Below, piece by piece: positions 1 to 9,301 of a DNA stretch of 64,000 nt. Under the pieces are notes generated by a model, which saw only the letters and a program-made list of their open reading frames with translations, searched no databases and had not been told where the DNA came from. The position numbers and the translations under genes are program-made. The stretch's first letter is position 1, and each line of letters opens with the position of its first letter. Origin of the DNA: CAZYYO01 sp964650965 (GTDB lineage Bacteria; Bacillota; Clostridia; Lachnospirales; Lachnospiraceae); assembly GCA_964650965.1 (NCBI GenBank), contig CAZYYO010000004.1, forward strand, positions 7,270 to 71,269. Direction: 5' to 3'.

Positions 1-398
1 GAAATCATTTCTTCAATCTCATCCTCTAAGGCATCGCTTAGCTTATAGCCTTCGCCATTGAAGAACTTAATTCCGTTGAATTCCATTGGATTGTGGGATG
101 CTGATATTACTACACCTGCATCTACCTTATGCTTTCTGGTTAAATATGCAATGGCAGGGGTTGGCATCACTCCTACATAAATAGCATTTGCACCAACGGA
201 ACAGATACCTGACATTAAGGCATTTGCCAGCATTCCGCCTGATATTCTTGTATCACATCCAACAATGATGGTGGCCTGGTGGGAAGTTTCCTTCGTCAGC
301 ACATATGCTCCTGCCTGACCAAGCTTTGTTGCCAGTTCAATTGTTAATTCTTTACTTGCTACTCCCCGCACACCATCTGTGCCAAACAATCTTCCCAT
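1..398 (-). CDS. glmM: Phosphoglucosamine mutase GlmM (5' part only; runs off the left edge)
   Basis: GlmM interconverts glucosamine-6-phosphate and glucosamine-1-phosphate in the cytoplasm, on the way to UDP-GlcNAc for peptidoglycan. Only about the first 132 residues lie in the window. The N-terminus [11 protein letters not shown] is typical of bacterial GlmM, and the phosphoserine loop SASHNP falls at about residues 99-104, with the catalytic serine near 101. The ATG at 398 is the start. The gene lies 55 bp downstream of cdaR, giving the standard Firmicutes order cdaA-cdaR-glmM, which links c-di-AMP synthesis to cell-wall precursor supply. Confidence 0.95.
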   Translation of the reverse strand, partial: MGRLFGTDGVRGVASKELTIELATKLGQAGAYVLTKETSHQATIIVGCDTRISGGMLANALMSGICSVGANAIYVGVMPTPAIAYLTRKHKVDAGVVISASHNPMEFNGIKFFNGEGYKLSDALEDEIEEMI

Positions 399-453
399 TT
401 TTCTATCCTCTTTCATTCCTCATTTTCCTCCCGCTGGGAGGTTTCTTTTGTTT

Positions 454-1692
454 TTAGTGCTGTGTAATCTTAATTTTCGTTGTAGTGGTTGATGCTTCTA
501 AGGCATCATCTAAATCCCATGTAATTGTCACTGGATGCACTGCGTCTATGGTAAGGCCGCTTACATCAATGGAACCTGTAAGGTTGGCTTCCTCTATTTT
601 AGCCAGTTCTGATTCCAGTCCTGTTATGGTAACAGCTACCGTGCTGTCGCTGAAGGTAACCTTTTGCGTGCTGTCTAAGTTCTTCACTGTCAGATTGGCG
701 GTAGGAACATTGTAGGTCTTACTTACCTTACTGGCAAGGCTTACCTTCACTGTTACCTGTGCCTTAGTGGAATCTACCAGACTTACATCATCCGGAAGAT
801 AGCTGGTGATATCTACAGTGGTGTTAAAATCCTCTGTAATTGTAGATAAATCAACTACCGAGCTGGGAATTGTAATGGAGCTAATCTCATTAATTCGCTC
901 TCCGTCTCCCTTAATTGCTATGGTTTCCGGACTGGTAGTAATCCGATCCAGCTGAAGCCCTGCTGCCAGCGTTCCTCGCGTATCTACATTAATCTTAACT
1001 GTCTTGGTTGTAAGCATGGTAACCGATACCTCTACCGTAGTTACACTAAGCTCTAAGCCTGTGGTATCCACCGGTTTCCCCTTACTGTCATATAGTATGG
1101 GCACAACATTTTCTCTAATATCACTGCTCATATCGGTTACATCACAGCTGGCAACCACCTTATTGATAGTGGAAACAATTTCTGCCGGTCCTGTAATGGT
1201 AACAACATTAGGGGATACACTGGTTTCTCCAACAGCACAGCCCTCTGCCGGACTGCCTGTGGTTTCTGCGTCAATAACGAATTTCTGCGTCTTTCTATTT
1301 CCTATGGTTACCTGAAGATATTGCGTCTTGGCAGAAATAGAAATGGAATTGGATAATCTGCTCACTGAAATATCAATAGGTACGCGGCTATTATCCTCCA
1401 GGTAGTTCATATCTGCAGTGGCAATGAAATCCGAATTGGACAGGCGTTCAATCACGGAACGCTTAGCTGTCACTCGAAAGCTTACTGTATTTTTACCATC
1501 ATCAATGGTATAGTACTTGCCGGCATCTGTAAGAACCTGTTCATTTATTACCTGTACTGTGGCTGTAAATGTTTTTGTCTGACTTGGGTCATCAATATTA
1601 ACCACCAGAAGCCAAAGTCCCAGTGCAAAGCAGACAGCCAGTATCTTCAATCCCACATTGGCTGTAAGAATGTTTTTAACTTTCGTCCACAT
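454..1692 (-). CDS. cdaR: CdaR (YbbR-domain regulator of diadenylate cyclase CdaA)
   Basis: 412 residues with one N-terminal membrane anchor (about 13-33) followed by an extracellular region built of YbbR repeats rich in beta strand, valine and threonine. In Firmicutes CdaR is a membrane-anchored modulator of the diadenylate cyclase CdaA and of GlmM. The start overlaps the end of cdaA by 17 bases, so translation is probably coupled. Identification rests on the YbbR-like repeats, the single anchor and its place between cdaA and glmM. The exact number of repeats (about four) is an estimate from the pattern. Confidence 0.92.
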   Translation of the reverse strand: MWTKVKNILTANVGLKILAVCFALGLWLLVVNIDDPSQTKTFTATVQVINEQVLTDAGKYYTIDDGKNTVSFRVTAKRSVIERLSNSDFIATADMNYLEDNSRVPIDISVSRLSNSISISAKTQYLQVTIGNRKTQKFVIDAETTGSPAEGCAVGETSVSPNVVTITGPAEIVSTINKVVASCDVTDMSSDIRENVVPILYDSKGKPVDTTGLELSVTTVEVSVTMLTTKTVKINVDTRGTLAAGLQLDRITTSPETIAIKGDGERINEISSITIPSSVVDLSTITEDFNTTVDITSYLPDDVSLVDSTKAQVTVKVSLASKVSKTYNVPTANLTVKNLDSTQKVTFSDSTVAVTITGLESELAKIEEANLTGSIDVSGLTIDAVHPVTITWDLDDALEASTTTTKIKITQH

Positions 1693-2569
1693 GGTGCACC
1701 CTCCTTTTCAAAATTCCCGGCTTCTCGGAATCGGTATCCGGTTCATCCTGCATCTGAAGCTTATTCAATTCTTCCTCCAGCTGCTTGTCGCTTACATTTC
1801 GCTGAAGCATTCCATCTCTGGCAATGGATACATTTCCCGTTTCCTCTGATACTACAATGGTAAGTGCATCTGATACTTCGCTGATTCCTACTGCAGCTCT
1901 ATGTCTGGTTCCCAGCTCCTTGCTAAGCTCCATATTATCTGACAACGGAAGGTAGCAGGTAGCTGAAACCACACGGTCTCCCCGCACAATAATTGCCCCA
2001 TCATGAAGGGGGGTATTCTTCTCAAATATATTAATTAACAGCTGTCTGGACAATAAGGAGTCCAGGGTAATTCCTGTTCTTTCATATTCCGACAGCTTTA
2101 CATCCTTCTCAATCACAATCAGGGCTCCTGTTTTCACAGTGCCCATCTCATAGCATGCTTTCACTATGTCATTTTTGGTTTTATCGTCAAACCGCTTCAC
2201 AGCCCCCTTCATTAATCCAAAGGAGGATAGAATACTAAACAAATTCTTTCTTCCCAGCTGCTCCAGAGCCCGGCGAAGCTCAGGCTGAAATACTACAATC
2301 AGTGCAATGACTCCTGCACTGAGCATCTTCTCTCCCAGCCAGAGAATGGTATGCATCTGAAGAATTGCCGCTATCATAAAGAATCCTATAATAATTAAAA
2401 TTCCTCGAAACAGCATCCATGCTCTCGTATTCTTAATCCATACCAGAAGCTGATACAAAAACACCGATATTATGATGATTTCCACCACATCCGTTGGATG
2501 CATGGTAGGGAGATCCAGTCCAAAATAATCGCTGAAGAAAGCACTGATTGTTCCTATTAAATTATCCAC
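1676..2569 (-). CDS. cdaA: Diadenylate cyclase CdaA (c-di-AMP synthase)
   Basis: Makes c-di-AMP from two ATP at the membrane; c-di-AMP controls potassium and osmolyte balance and wall homeostasis. About three N-terminal membrane segments precede a DAC domain with both catalytic motifs, DGA at about residue 190 and RHR at about 222. I chose the GTG at 2569 (297 aa): it has an AAGGAAG site 7 bases upstream and clears the preceding gene by 4 bases. An in-frame ATG at 2617 would add 16 residues but overlap that gene by 44 bases and lacks a better ribosome site. It is transcribed with cdaR and glmM downstream. Confidence 0.95.
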   Translation of the reverse strand: MDNLIGTISAFFSDYFGLDLPTMHPTDVVEIIIISVFLYQLLVWIKNTRAWMLFRGILIIIGFFMIAAILQMHTILWLGEKMLSAGVIALIVVFQPELRRALEQLGRKNLFSILSSFGLMKGAVKRFDDKTKNDIVKACYEMGTVKTGALIVIEKDVKLSEYERTGITLDSLLSRQLLINIFEKNTPLHDGAIIVRGDRVVSATCYLPLSDNMELSKELGTRHRAAVGISEVSDALTIVVSEETGNVSIARDGMLQRNVSDKQLEEELNKLQMQDEPDTDSEKPGILKRRVHHVDES

Positions 2570-2573
2570 CAGA

Positions 2574-3545
2574 TCACTTCCTTTCCTTTCTTCTAAAGCT
2601 TCGTCGAATGTTAGCACTGTTTTGTGTCTGTTCTGTGATTTTCTTCACTTCAATATCATCCTGTGCCACCTTCACCTTAGGCACAGCTGTAACATAATAA
2701 TAATATTCATCATCTTCAAATTGTACTCTCTCCACTCTGGTATAATCCAAATCCAGAATAAAGAAGGTAAACACATATCCCACCACCAGCAAAACAATAT
2801 TGCTGATAATCAGGGTAGGAATTCTTGTTGCATTTCCGGTAACCAGATATCCTGTGGTCATAATAACAAACTCAGCTGCCACACCTGCAATCGATGCCTT
2901 CAGCCATGCGTAATCCATATCTCTGTTTCTTAGAGAATATACCATAAGAAACATTACCACCATGGCAACCATGTAGAAGTAAAACATCTGATCATTTAAC
3001 ATCTTGCTTCGAATCAAATCTAACGCGGTTATCTGGGTAGAAGAATCCAAAAAGAGAGATGCGTTCTCACTTACCACCTTTAAATAATAGGAAAGGATAC
3101 CGCCGGCAACGATTGTTACCAGTTCATTGATATTTCTCAGAAGCCCTGCACCTAGCGGAATCGCAAAGGGAACAGATAGCTGATAGCACACAGAAATGGT
3201 CATAAGATTATATGTGTTCTTACCTCGAAAATATCCACAGGCTGCCAGCATAATTAATACTCCTGCAAAAGCAGTAAGGGCAACTCCTGTAGACAGGCTC
3301 ATCAAATGGATAAATCCATAAACCATTACCACTGCTGTCAATCCCTTCATAGGCAGAAATGCACATGCAATAGCAATAATAACTGCCAGCCACCAGTGGC
3401 GTAAGGAAATCATATAGCCAAATTTATCATTCACAATCAGTAATCCGCATAAAGCAACTACAAAATTCCACACACGAACTACATCTCGTTCGTGTCCAAC
3501 AATATATCGTCTGATTTTATCTCTGAATGCAGCAAATTCTGTCAT
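2574..3545 (-). CDS. Polytopic membrane protein of unknown function, upstream of cdaA
   Basis: 323 residues with about eight to nine hydrophobic segments between residues 20 and 275, then a charged cytoplasmic tail ending in basic residues. I recognise no catalytic or transport motif. The N-terminal 25 residues are charged (RDKIRRYIVGHERDVVRVW). It sits between a small two-span protein, which ends directly before it, and cdaA four bases after it, so it is very likely co-transcribed with the c-di-AMP genes. A role in the CdaA membrane complex or in wall homeostasis is only an inference from position. Confidence 0.8.
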   Translation of the reverse strand: MTEFAAFRDKIRRYIVGHERDVVRVWNFVVALCGLLIVNDKFGYMISLRHWWLAVIIAIACAFLPMKGLTAVVMVYGFIHLMSLSTGVALTAFAGVLIMLAACGYFRGKNTYNLMTISVCYQLSVPFAIPLGAGLLRNINELVTIVAGGILSYYLKVVSENASLFLDSSTQITALDLIRSKMLNDQMFYFYMVAMVVMFLMVYSLRNRDMDYAWLKASIAGVAAEFVIMTTGYLVTGNATRIPTLIISNIVLLVVGYVFTFFILDLDYTRVERVQFEDDEYYYYVTAVPKVKVAQDDIEVKKITEQTQNSANIRRSFRRKERK

Positions 3546-3965
3546 CTAGTCCCAACCCTCCGGAGCTTTCTCATGCTCCTCTAGTTCATACATTTCTTCT
3601 AATTTCTGATAATCCTTCTGAATCGATTTCAGTAATTCCTTGCTCTCTCTGTATTGCTTGCCGGCGTATCGCCGTATCGCCCTGAGATACAGATAAATAT
3701 ATCCGGTATACAGCACCAGCCCTACCAAAATAAGAATAACCACTACGCCGTAGCTTAAGTTATTAATTACCGTAGAGAACAGTGTCATAGTTAATATTCC
3801 ATATGCCAGCATAAAAAACAGTGTGCCTGCTGCCAAACCAATGAGACTGTTTAGCGTAACAAAGTCTTTTTTGCTGTAATGAAGTGCAATCTGGTATTTT
3901 CTCCCCTGCTTTTCCTCAAACATGGCCATTTTGGTCATTTGTTTTACTCGTTCTTCATTTATCAT
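3546..3965 (-). CDS. Small two-span membrane protein of unknown function
   Basis: 139 residues: a basic N-terminal part, two hydrophobic segments at about 40-65 and 72-95, and a charged, coiled-coil-like C-terminus (KELLKSIQKDYQKLEEMYEL). Its stop is directly adjacent to the start of the larger membrane protein downstream, so the two are probably translated together. No family recognised. The ATG at 3965 has an AGGTGATGGA-type site just upstream. Confidence 0.75.
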   Translation of the reverse strand: MINEERVKQMTKMAMFEEKQGRKYQIALHYSKKDFVTLNSLIGLAAGTLFFMLAYGILTMTLFSTVINNLSYGVVVILILVGLVLYTGYIYLYLRAIRRYAGKQYRESKELLKSIQKDYQKLEEMYELEEHEKAPEGWD

Positions 3966-3978
3966 TCCATCACCTGAC

Positions 3979-4386
3979 CTATTTCAGAAATCTCATACGT
4001 TCCTTGTCTGTCATGTGGGAGAAATACTGCTCCTCATCAATCGGCTTATTTCTCATTGCTCCACCCAGCTCTGTTCTAAGCCGGCTCTTACAAGCATCAC
4101 AGTAGCGTCCTGTACGTATATTGGCTCCACACACCTCGCACTCAATTCCTACAGCAGAGCCCTCTGCAAATTCCAGACGCTCTTCCCGAACCCATTGACG
4201 TATCTGCTTAATAGAAACATCATTATCCTCTGCCACAACCTGAATGCCCACGCCGGGATTATTTCGTACGTACTCTTTTACCTGGGCAAATTTCTTCTCT
4301 AGTCCCTCCTTGCATACTGGGCATATGCTGGGGCCACTTAGATAATTAAATAATCTTCCACAGTTTCTGCAATTACGTACATCCAT
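3979..4386 (-). CDS. yvyF: YvyF-type flagellar operon protein (zinc ribbon)
   Basis: 135 residues with two zinc-ribbon cysteine clusters: CRNCG...CPVC at about residues 6-25 and CEVCG...CDAC at about 83-99. Between them is a helix-turn-helix-like stretch (SIKQIRQWVREERLEF). This matches the YvyF/TIGR03826 family, which in Bacillus lies beside comFC near flagellar genes; here too it directly follows comFC. A regulatory role in flagellar assembly is known only by association. A shorter relative lies at 52030-52311 in this window. Confidence 0.85.
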   Translation of the reverse strand: MDVRNCRNCGRLFNYLSGPSICPVCKEGLEKKFAQVKEYVRNNPGVGIQVVAEDNDVSIKQIRQWVREERLEFAEGSAVGIECEVCGANIRTGRYCDACKSRLRTELGGAMRNKPIDEEQYFSHMTDKERMRFLK

Positions 4387-4400
4387 ATCTCTAATTCCTC

Positions 4401-5105
4401 CTAAAATCCCTTACCAATACAGATACATATAAAATATATCTCTTGTACTCCCGCCTGAAGCAGCGCCTGAGAAACAGCATCCATCGTGCTTCCAGTCGTA
4501 TAGATATCATCGATTAATAATACTCTTTCTAATTGTACTCTATTTCCTGTTATTTTGAAAGCATTTTTAAGATTCTGCTTCCGTTTCATGTCGCTAAGGT
4601 TTTTCTGAGCCACCGTATTCTTTACTCGCATCACCAGATGTTCTTCCACAGGGATTTGTGTCTGCCTCCCCAGCTCCCTTGCCAGTACCTTGGCCTGGTT
4701 ATACCCCCGCCTTCTTTCCTTGCTTTTGTACATCGGTATGGGAATAATTGCCTGAATCCCTTTTTGCTTGATCCATGTTTGGTATTGTTCCATTAGTTCA
4801 GCTGTAAATACTCTGCTGTAGCATCTTCGATTACTGTATTTCAGGCGATACATTGCCAGCTTCATAGGGCCTTCATAGAGATACACCCCTTTTCCCTGGG
4901 TATAGAAATGATGCTTCCTATGGCAGTCATAGCAGTATTCCTTCCAGCTTTCCTCCAGCTGCTTTCCACAGCGTTTACACACTGGTTCCGTAACAACGGT
5001 AATCTCCTTTTTGCATTTGGCACAAAAGCCTTCTTCTTCAACCAACTGATCACACCCTGGACACCTGGGTGGGAATAATATGTGCCGAATTTCCTGCTGT
5101 ACCAC
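4401..5105 (-). CDS. comFC: ComF family phosphoribosyltransferase-like protein (ComFC)
   Basis: 234 residues. An N-terminal zinc finger of four CxxC-type pairs (CPGC, CAKC, CKRC, CYDC) is followed by a type I phosphoribosyltransferase fold with the PRPP loop VLLIDDIYTTGSTMDA near the C-terminus. ComFC is needed for DNA uptake in naturally competent Firmicutes and occurs widely outside them. The start is GTG at 5105 with GAGG five bases upstream. No comFA helicase is next to it; yvyF follows after 14 bases. Confidence 0.9.
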   Translation of the reverse strand: MVQQEIRHILFPPRCPGCDQLVEEEGFCAKCKKEITVVTEPVCKRCGKQLEESWKEYCYDCHRKHHFYTQGKGVYLYEGPMKLAMYRLKYSNRRCYSRVFTAELMEQYQTWIKQKGIQAIIPIPMYKSKERRRGYNQAKVLARELGRQTQIPVEEHLVMRVKNTVAQKNLSDMKRKQNLKNAFKITGNRVQLERVLLIDDIYTTGSTMDAVSQALLQAGVQEIYFICICIGKGF

Positions 5106-5245
5106 ATTTTCCTCTTTCTACTCTCTCCTATTGTGCTTTGCAGGGCACACTGTATATGTTCACATTATAATTTATTCTCAGGAAAATTTGTTGTAAAAAC
5201 TCCTTAATTTTTCATGAATTGTTATGAACTTTCTATGAATTGGGA

Positions 5246-5274
5246 TTGACTTTCTCTTCTTATGTATATAAAAT
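5246..5274 (+). promoter_or_regulatory. Sigma-A-type promoter for the substrate-binding lipoprotein
   Basis: TTGACT at 5246-5251 and TAAAAT at 5269-5274, with a 17-base spacer. The gene start is at 5307, so the leader is about 27 bases. The 5106-5245 stretch upstream is AT-rich and holds the divergent comFC start region; nothing else is evident. Confidence 0.7.
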
Positions 5275-5306
5275 CAACTTGTTGCAGGTCAACATGGAGG
5301 AATACT

Positions 5307-6617
5307 ATGTTTAAAATGAAAAAATTTGTAAGCTTTGCAGTGATGGGTGCTTTGGCCGTTTCCTTGATTGGTTGTGGCAAAAAATCCGTTTCCTACAAAC
5401 CGCTTACTGATGATAATGAAGAAACCTATCAAATTACAGTGTGCCAGGCCGAAAATAATGACTATGAGAATCAAATTACTCTGGGATTTACGGATGCATT
5501 AAATGATCTGTTTGGTTCTGCTCATGTAAATCTAGATATGCAGGTTGCAAATGCTGATGCTTCCACAGACACCATCTGTATGAATGCTGTAGCCAGCCAG
5601 ACCCAGTTACTATTTACCAATGGTCTGAATGCATTAAATTCAGCCGTTGCTGCAACGGACAGCATTCCAGTGGTTGCCACGGATGTGATCGATTTTCACA
5701 GTGCACTGCACATTTTCTCAGACCAAGATGCCGAATGGGACCGCTTATCCGGTACAAATGTCACCGGGATTTCATCTCTAGCGCCCATTGATAAGCAGTT
5801 GTCTCTTTTGATTGAATCAACGCCTAACTTGGAAACGGTTGGCATTATATATCGTGCAGATGATACTAATGCTATCTATCAGAATGAGATTTTAGAATCT
5901 TATCTGGATCAGGCAGGCATTCCCTGGAGAGAATTCGAAATCCCCAGTTCTGAAGACAATACTTCAGACCAGCAGGAAATTGATACCAGTTCTGCTATTG
6001 CTCCTTCGAAGCAGGTAGCTTCTTCCTCAAAAGAAGGCAGTAATATGGATGTGGAATCTATTGGACAAGGCAATTTGATTAGTGGATTGATTTCCCCTTC
6101 CAGTGCAAGAACAGCTAAAACCTCTGCCACATGGATGGGACCGAAAACCGGCGGTGAAGAATTAATTCTAGGAGAAGATGCCTCCGCCCATGACATTATA
6201 AGAGATGCATGTATGCAAAGCAGTGCGCTCTATATTCCAGCGGAAAGCCTTCTAACAGATCAGATGAGTTATATTGGTGAAACAGCTACAAATGCCGGAG
6301 TCGTTACCCTGGGTGGAGATACCTCATTGGGTGAAAATTCCCTGGTTTCTCTCTATAACGACCCCTATAATATGGGCTATGCTGCCGGAAAGCTTGCATA
6401 CCGTATTCTGGTAAATGAAGAAGATCCGGGCACCATAAAGATTAATACTGCCAATGGTACCCTTCAGAAATTATATAATAAGAATTTTGCAGACAGATTA
6501 CAGATGAGCTTTCCTAAATCCTTTGCAGAACGAAGCGAATATTTATCTACTTATGAAATTGGTTCTCAAACCACAAGAATTGAGTCTGACCAATCTTCGG
6601 ATACGGCCACAAATTAA
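5307..6617 (+). CDS. ABC-type substrate-binding lipoprotein (TrpX/ABC_sub_bind-like) with a linker insertion
   Basis: 436 residues with a lipoprotein signal ending VSLIGC, so probably anchored outside the membrane. The two halves match the periplasmic-binding-protein-like family used for amino acids or sugars: the first lobe runs to about residue 210 and the second lobe begins near 291 (SALYIPAESLL, VVTLGGD). A roughly 80-residue Ser/Thr-rich, low-complexity stretch separates them where relatives have a short connection. I chose ATG 5307 for its GGAGG six bases upstream; a longer frame from 5262 has no signal-like start. No permease or ATPase gene is adjacent. The stop overlaps that of recD2 in a shared TTAA. 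Confidence 0.82.
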   Translation: MFKMKKFVSFAVMGALAVSLIGCGKKSVSYKPLTDDNEETYQITVCQAENNDYENQITLGFTDALNDLFGSAHVNLDMQVANADASTDTICMNAVASQTQLLFTNGLNALNSAVAATDSIPVVATDVIDFHSALHIFSDQDAEWDRLSGTNVTGISSLAPIDKQLSLLIESTPNLETVGIIYRADDTNAIYQNEILESYLDQAGIPWREFEIPSSEDNTSDQQEIDTSSAIAPSKQVASSSKEGSNMDVESIGQGNLISGLISPSSARTAKTSATWMGPKTGGEELILGEDASAHDIIRDACMQSSALYIPAESLLTDQMSYIGETATNAGVVTLGGDTSLGENSLVSLYNDPYNMGYAAGKLAYRILVNEEDPGTIKINTANGTLQKLYNKNFADRLQMSFPKSFAERSEYLSTYEIGSQTTRIESDQSSDTATN

Positions 6618-8839
6618 TCGATAACACATTCTATAATACGTTCTTTCAGTCCGGAATATCGCTTCTGTTGGGATGTATTATCTATCATTTGATAGAAGGT
6701 ATTCTCATCTCCTACCAGGGTCACACATTTCCTAGCTCTGGTAACCGCTGTATACAGCAAATTACGATTCATAAGCATGCGGGGGCCTGGAAGCAAAGGT
6801 ATCACTACTGCCGGATATTCACTTCCCTGAGACTTATGAATGGTAATGGCGTATGCCAGCTCCAATTCATCCATACTTTTAAATGGGTATTCTACCATTC
6901 TTCCTTCATCATAGGCTACCGTAATGGTACTGGTATATTCATTGATTTCTTTCAAAATCCCTGTGTCCCCGTTAAATACACCTAATCCCTTATCTATGGG
7001 AATCCCATACTTACTTTGTATTTCCCACTCTAGCTGATAATTATTTTTAATCTGCATCACCTTATCGCCTTCGCGAAAGATACGTTCCCCATACTGCTTC
7101 TCTACCTTTCCCTTGGAAGGTGGATTCAGATACTGCTGTAGAATGGTATTTAATCGTTCCACTCCCAGCAGTCCCTTTCTGGTAGGGGTCAGCACCTGGA
7201 TGTCATAGCTGGTAGCATCTACAAACTTAGGCAGTTTCTGTTGAACCAGCTGAAGCATAACGTGAATAATATGGTCTGCATCGTACCTTTTCAAGAAGAA
7301 GAAATCCATGCTTTTGTTATCTAATGCAACATGCTCTCCTCCATTGATTCTATGTGCATTCAGGACAATATCACTCTGGGTTGCCTGGCGAAAAATTTTC
7401 TCCAGCTTTACCACAGAAAAGCTCTTAGATGAGATAATGTCTCTTAATACATTTCCTGGTCCCACACTAGGGAGTTGGTTAATATCGCCCACAAGTATCA
7501 ATCTTGTGCCATCTGCTACTGCTTTTAGCAGCGCATATAACAGTGTGATATCTACCATGGACATTTCATCCACTATAATCACATCTGTCTCCAGGGGATT
7601 TCTCTCATTTCGTTCAAAGCTCCCTTTGTCACTTTGTGGAAGGGAAGCATCCTTCTCTTCCATTCCACCGCTTACCTCCAGCATTCTGTGAATTGTCCTT
7701 GCTTCGTAGCCTGTGGTTTCACTCATACGCTTGGCTGCTCTGCCTGTAGGTGCTGCCAGAAAAATATCATAGCCAGAATTTTCAAAATACTTTATCATGG
7801 CTTTGATTGTAGTTGTTTTTCCTGTACCAGGGCCTCCCGTTAGAATAAACAGTCCATGAGTAACTGCCTGCTTCACTGCTTCTGCCTGTTTCTCGTCCAA
7901 CTGCATATGCTCTTGTTTCTCTATGCGGGCAATCGCAGCATTTAATTCGATTTGGGGCACATCATAGGTTACATCCAGTTCCCGCAGCATTCCTGCAGAG
8001 AGCTCCTCCATCCGGTAAAAGCTTTGGGCATATACCTGTTCCCCCTTAACTACTAATTTTTTATCCATCGCCAGGTTCATAATGTGACTTTGGATATGCG
8101 TTGCTTCCACTCCCAGCAATTCATAGCTTCCTTCTATGAGACGTTCCATGGGAAGATAGGTATGACCATTTCCTGCTGCATTGGCAAGTACATATAAAAT
8201 CCCACTGCGAATACGGAAATCAGAATCTGTTCGGATTCCTACTCGATTAGCGATTTCATCTGCAATCTTAAATCCTATACCAGAAATATCCTCTGCCATA
8301 CGATAGGGATTCTCCTTAATCACCTTGTAGATTTCCGGTCCGTATTGGTTATAAATCTTCACTGCCAAATTGGTATGGATTCCATATTTCTCAAGAAAGA
8401 TCATAGCATCCCTTAAGTCCTTTTTCTCCACCATCTGACTGGAGATATCCATAGCCATCCGCTCACTGATTCCTTTTACTTCTGCCAGCCGTTCCGGTTC
8501 TTCTTCTATGATTCGAAAGGTATCCTTCTTAAACCGGCGGACAATTCTTGCTGCCAGCGCAACGCCAACGCCCTTCACTGCGCCAGAACCCAGATATCGT
8601 TCCATAGAAAGTTCATCCTCCGGAGCCTTCACCTGGAAATTCTTCATAGAAAATTGTTCTCCATAGGTGGGATGGCTGATATATTCCCCCTGCATGGCCA
8701 GGTTCTCCCCCTCGCTTACCGCCGGGAAAATTCCCACACAGGTGATTTCCTCTTCATTGCTTATAAAATTTAAAACAGTATAGCCATTATCTGCGTTTCG
8801 ATAGATGATGTGGTCTACGTATCCTTGTATGTCTTCCAT
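6614..8839 (-). CDS. recD2: RecD2-type ATP-dependent DNA helicase
   Basis: 741 residues, the usual length of RecD2 (RecD-like SF1B 5'-3' helicase without RecBC). An N-terminal OB and helix-hairpin-helix region precedes the helicase core. Walker A GGPGTGKTTT lies near residue 335, the DEMSMVD Walker B near 430, and the C-terminal motif TIHKSQGSEYPAVV near 670. It acts in DNA repair and replication fork maintenance. A TATAAT-like box lies just upstream (about 8860) and AGGAGG precedes the ATG at 8839. Its stop shares bases with the convergent lipoprotein gene, so no terminator separates them. Confidence 0.95.
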   Translation of the reverse strand: MEDIQGYVDHIIYRNADNGYTVLNFISNEEEITCVGIFPAVSEGENLAMQGEYISHPTYGEQFSMKNFQVKAPEDELSMERYLGSGAVKGVGVALAARIVRRFKKDTFRIIEEEPERLAEVKGISERMAMDISSQMVEKKDLRDAMIFLEKYGIHTNLAVKIYNQYGPEIYKVIKENPYRMAEDISGIGFKIADEIANRVGIRTDSDFRIRSGILYVLANAAGNGHTYLPMERLIEGSYELLGVEATHIQSHIMNLAMDKKLVVKGEQVYAQSFYRMEELSAGMLRELDVTYDVPQIELNAAIARIEKQEHMQLDEKQAEAVKQAVTHGLFILTGGPGTGKTTTIKAMIKYFENSGYDIFLAAPTGRAAKRMSETTGYEARTIHRMLEVSGGMEEKDASLPQSDKGSFERNERNPLETDVIIVDEMSMVDITLLYALLKAVADGTRLILVGDINQLPSVGPGNVLRDIISSKSFSVVKLEKIFRQATQSDIVLNAHRINGGEHVALDNKSMDFFFLKRYDADHIIHVMLQLVQQKLPKFVDATSYDIQVLTPTRKGLLGVERLNTILQQYLNPPSKGKVEKQYGERIFREGDKVMQIKNNYQLEWEIQSKYGIPIDKGLGVFNGDTGILKEINEYTSTITVAYDEGRMVEYPFKSMDELELAYAITIHKSQGSEYPAVVIPLLPGPRMLMNRNLLYTAVTRARKCVTLVGDENTFYQMIDNTSQQKRYSGLKERIIECVID

Positions 8840-8873
8840 GCGTCCCTCCTTAGGACAAATTATATCATAAATA

Positions 8874-8895
8874 GAGACCTGCGGAAGCAGGTCTC
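8874..8895 (-). terminator. Hairpin terminator after the flagellar cluster
   Basis: Perfect 9-bp stem GAGACCTGC/GCAGGTCTC with a 4-base loop, 22 bases after the stop of the rod-binding protein gene. On the minus strand it is followed by an AT-rich, imperfect T stretch, which also carries the recD2 promoter region. Confidence 0.6.
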
Positions 8896-8917
8896 GTGAG
8901 TTTCACTATTTTATTTG

Positions 8918-9280
8918 TTAATCAATACCATAATTGCGTTTCATCTGGTCTACCAGCTGGTCCGTTAGCGTACCGCCATATTGATCCACCATGGTTTCTG
9001 CAAGCTGTTGCAGGGTGGAGTCCATATACATATCTGTGTACTGGGACGTGGAGCTGTCCTCTTCTTCGTCCTTTGGAATCATGGTTTCCTTCAGATTCTT
9101 CATGACCTGCTCTAGCATATATGATTCGAAGGATTCGCAAGCTTCCACCAAATCCTCTTCTGTAGATTCCGAAGATAGTCCCTGCAGTGCATTGCTGGCA
9201 TTACTGCTGGATGCTGTACTGCTGGCATGATTCATTGTTGTATCTAAATATGATGACATTCCATCCATTGATAAACTCAT
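8918..9280 (-). CDS. Rod-binding protein, FlgJ N-terminal domain type
   Basis: 120 residues. The second half (EDLVEACESFESYMLEQVMKN) is the conserved rod-binding domain found in FlgJ, without the muramidase domain. In Gram-positive flagella such proteins assist rod assembly through the wall. An Ala/Ser-rich linker precedes the domain. It is the last gene of the mreB/mbl-flhO-flhP run, 21 bases after flhP. Confidence 0.88.
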   Translation of the reverse strand: MSLSMDGMSSYLDTTMNHASSTASSSNASNALQGLSSESTEEDLVEACESFESYMLEQVMKNLKETMIPKDEEEDSSTSQYTDMYMDSTLQQLAETMVDQYGGTLTDQLVDQMKRNYGID

Positions 9281-9301
9281 CCTATGTTACCTCCGCTCCT
9301 G

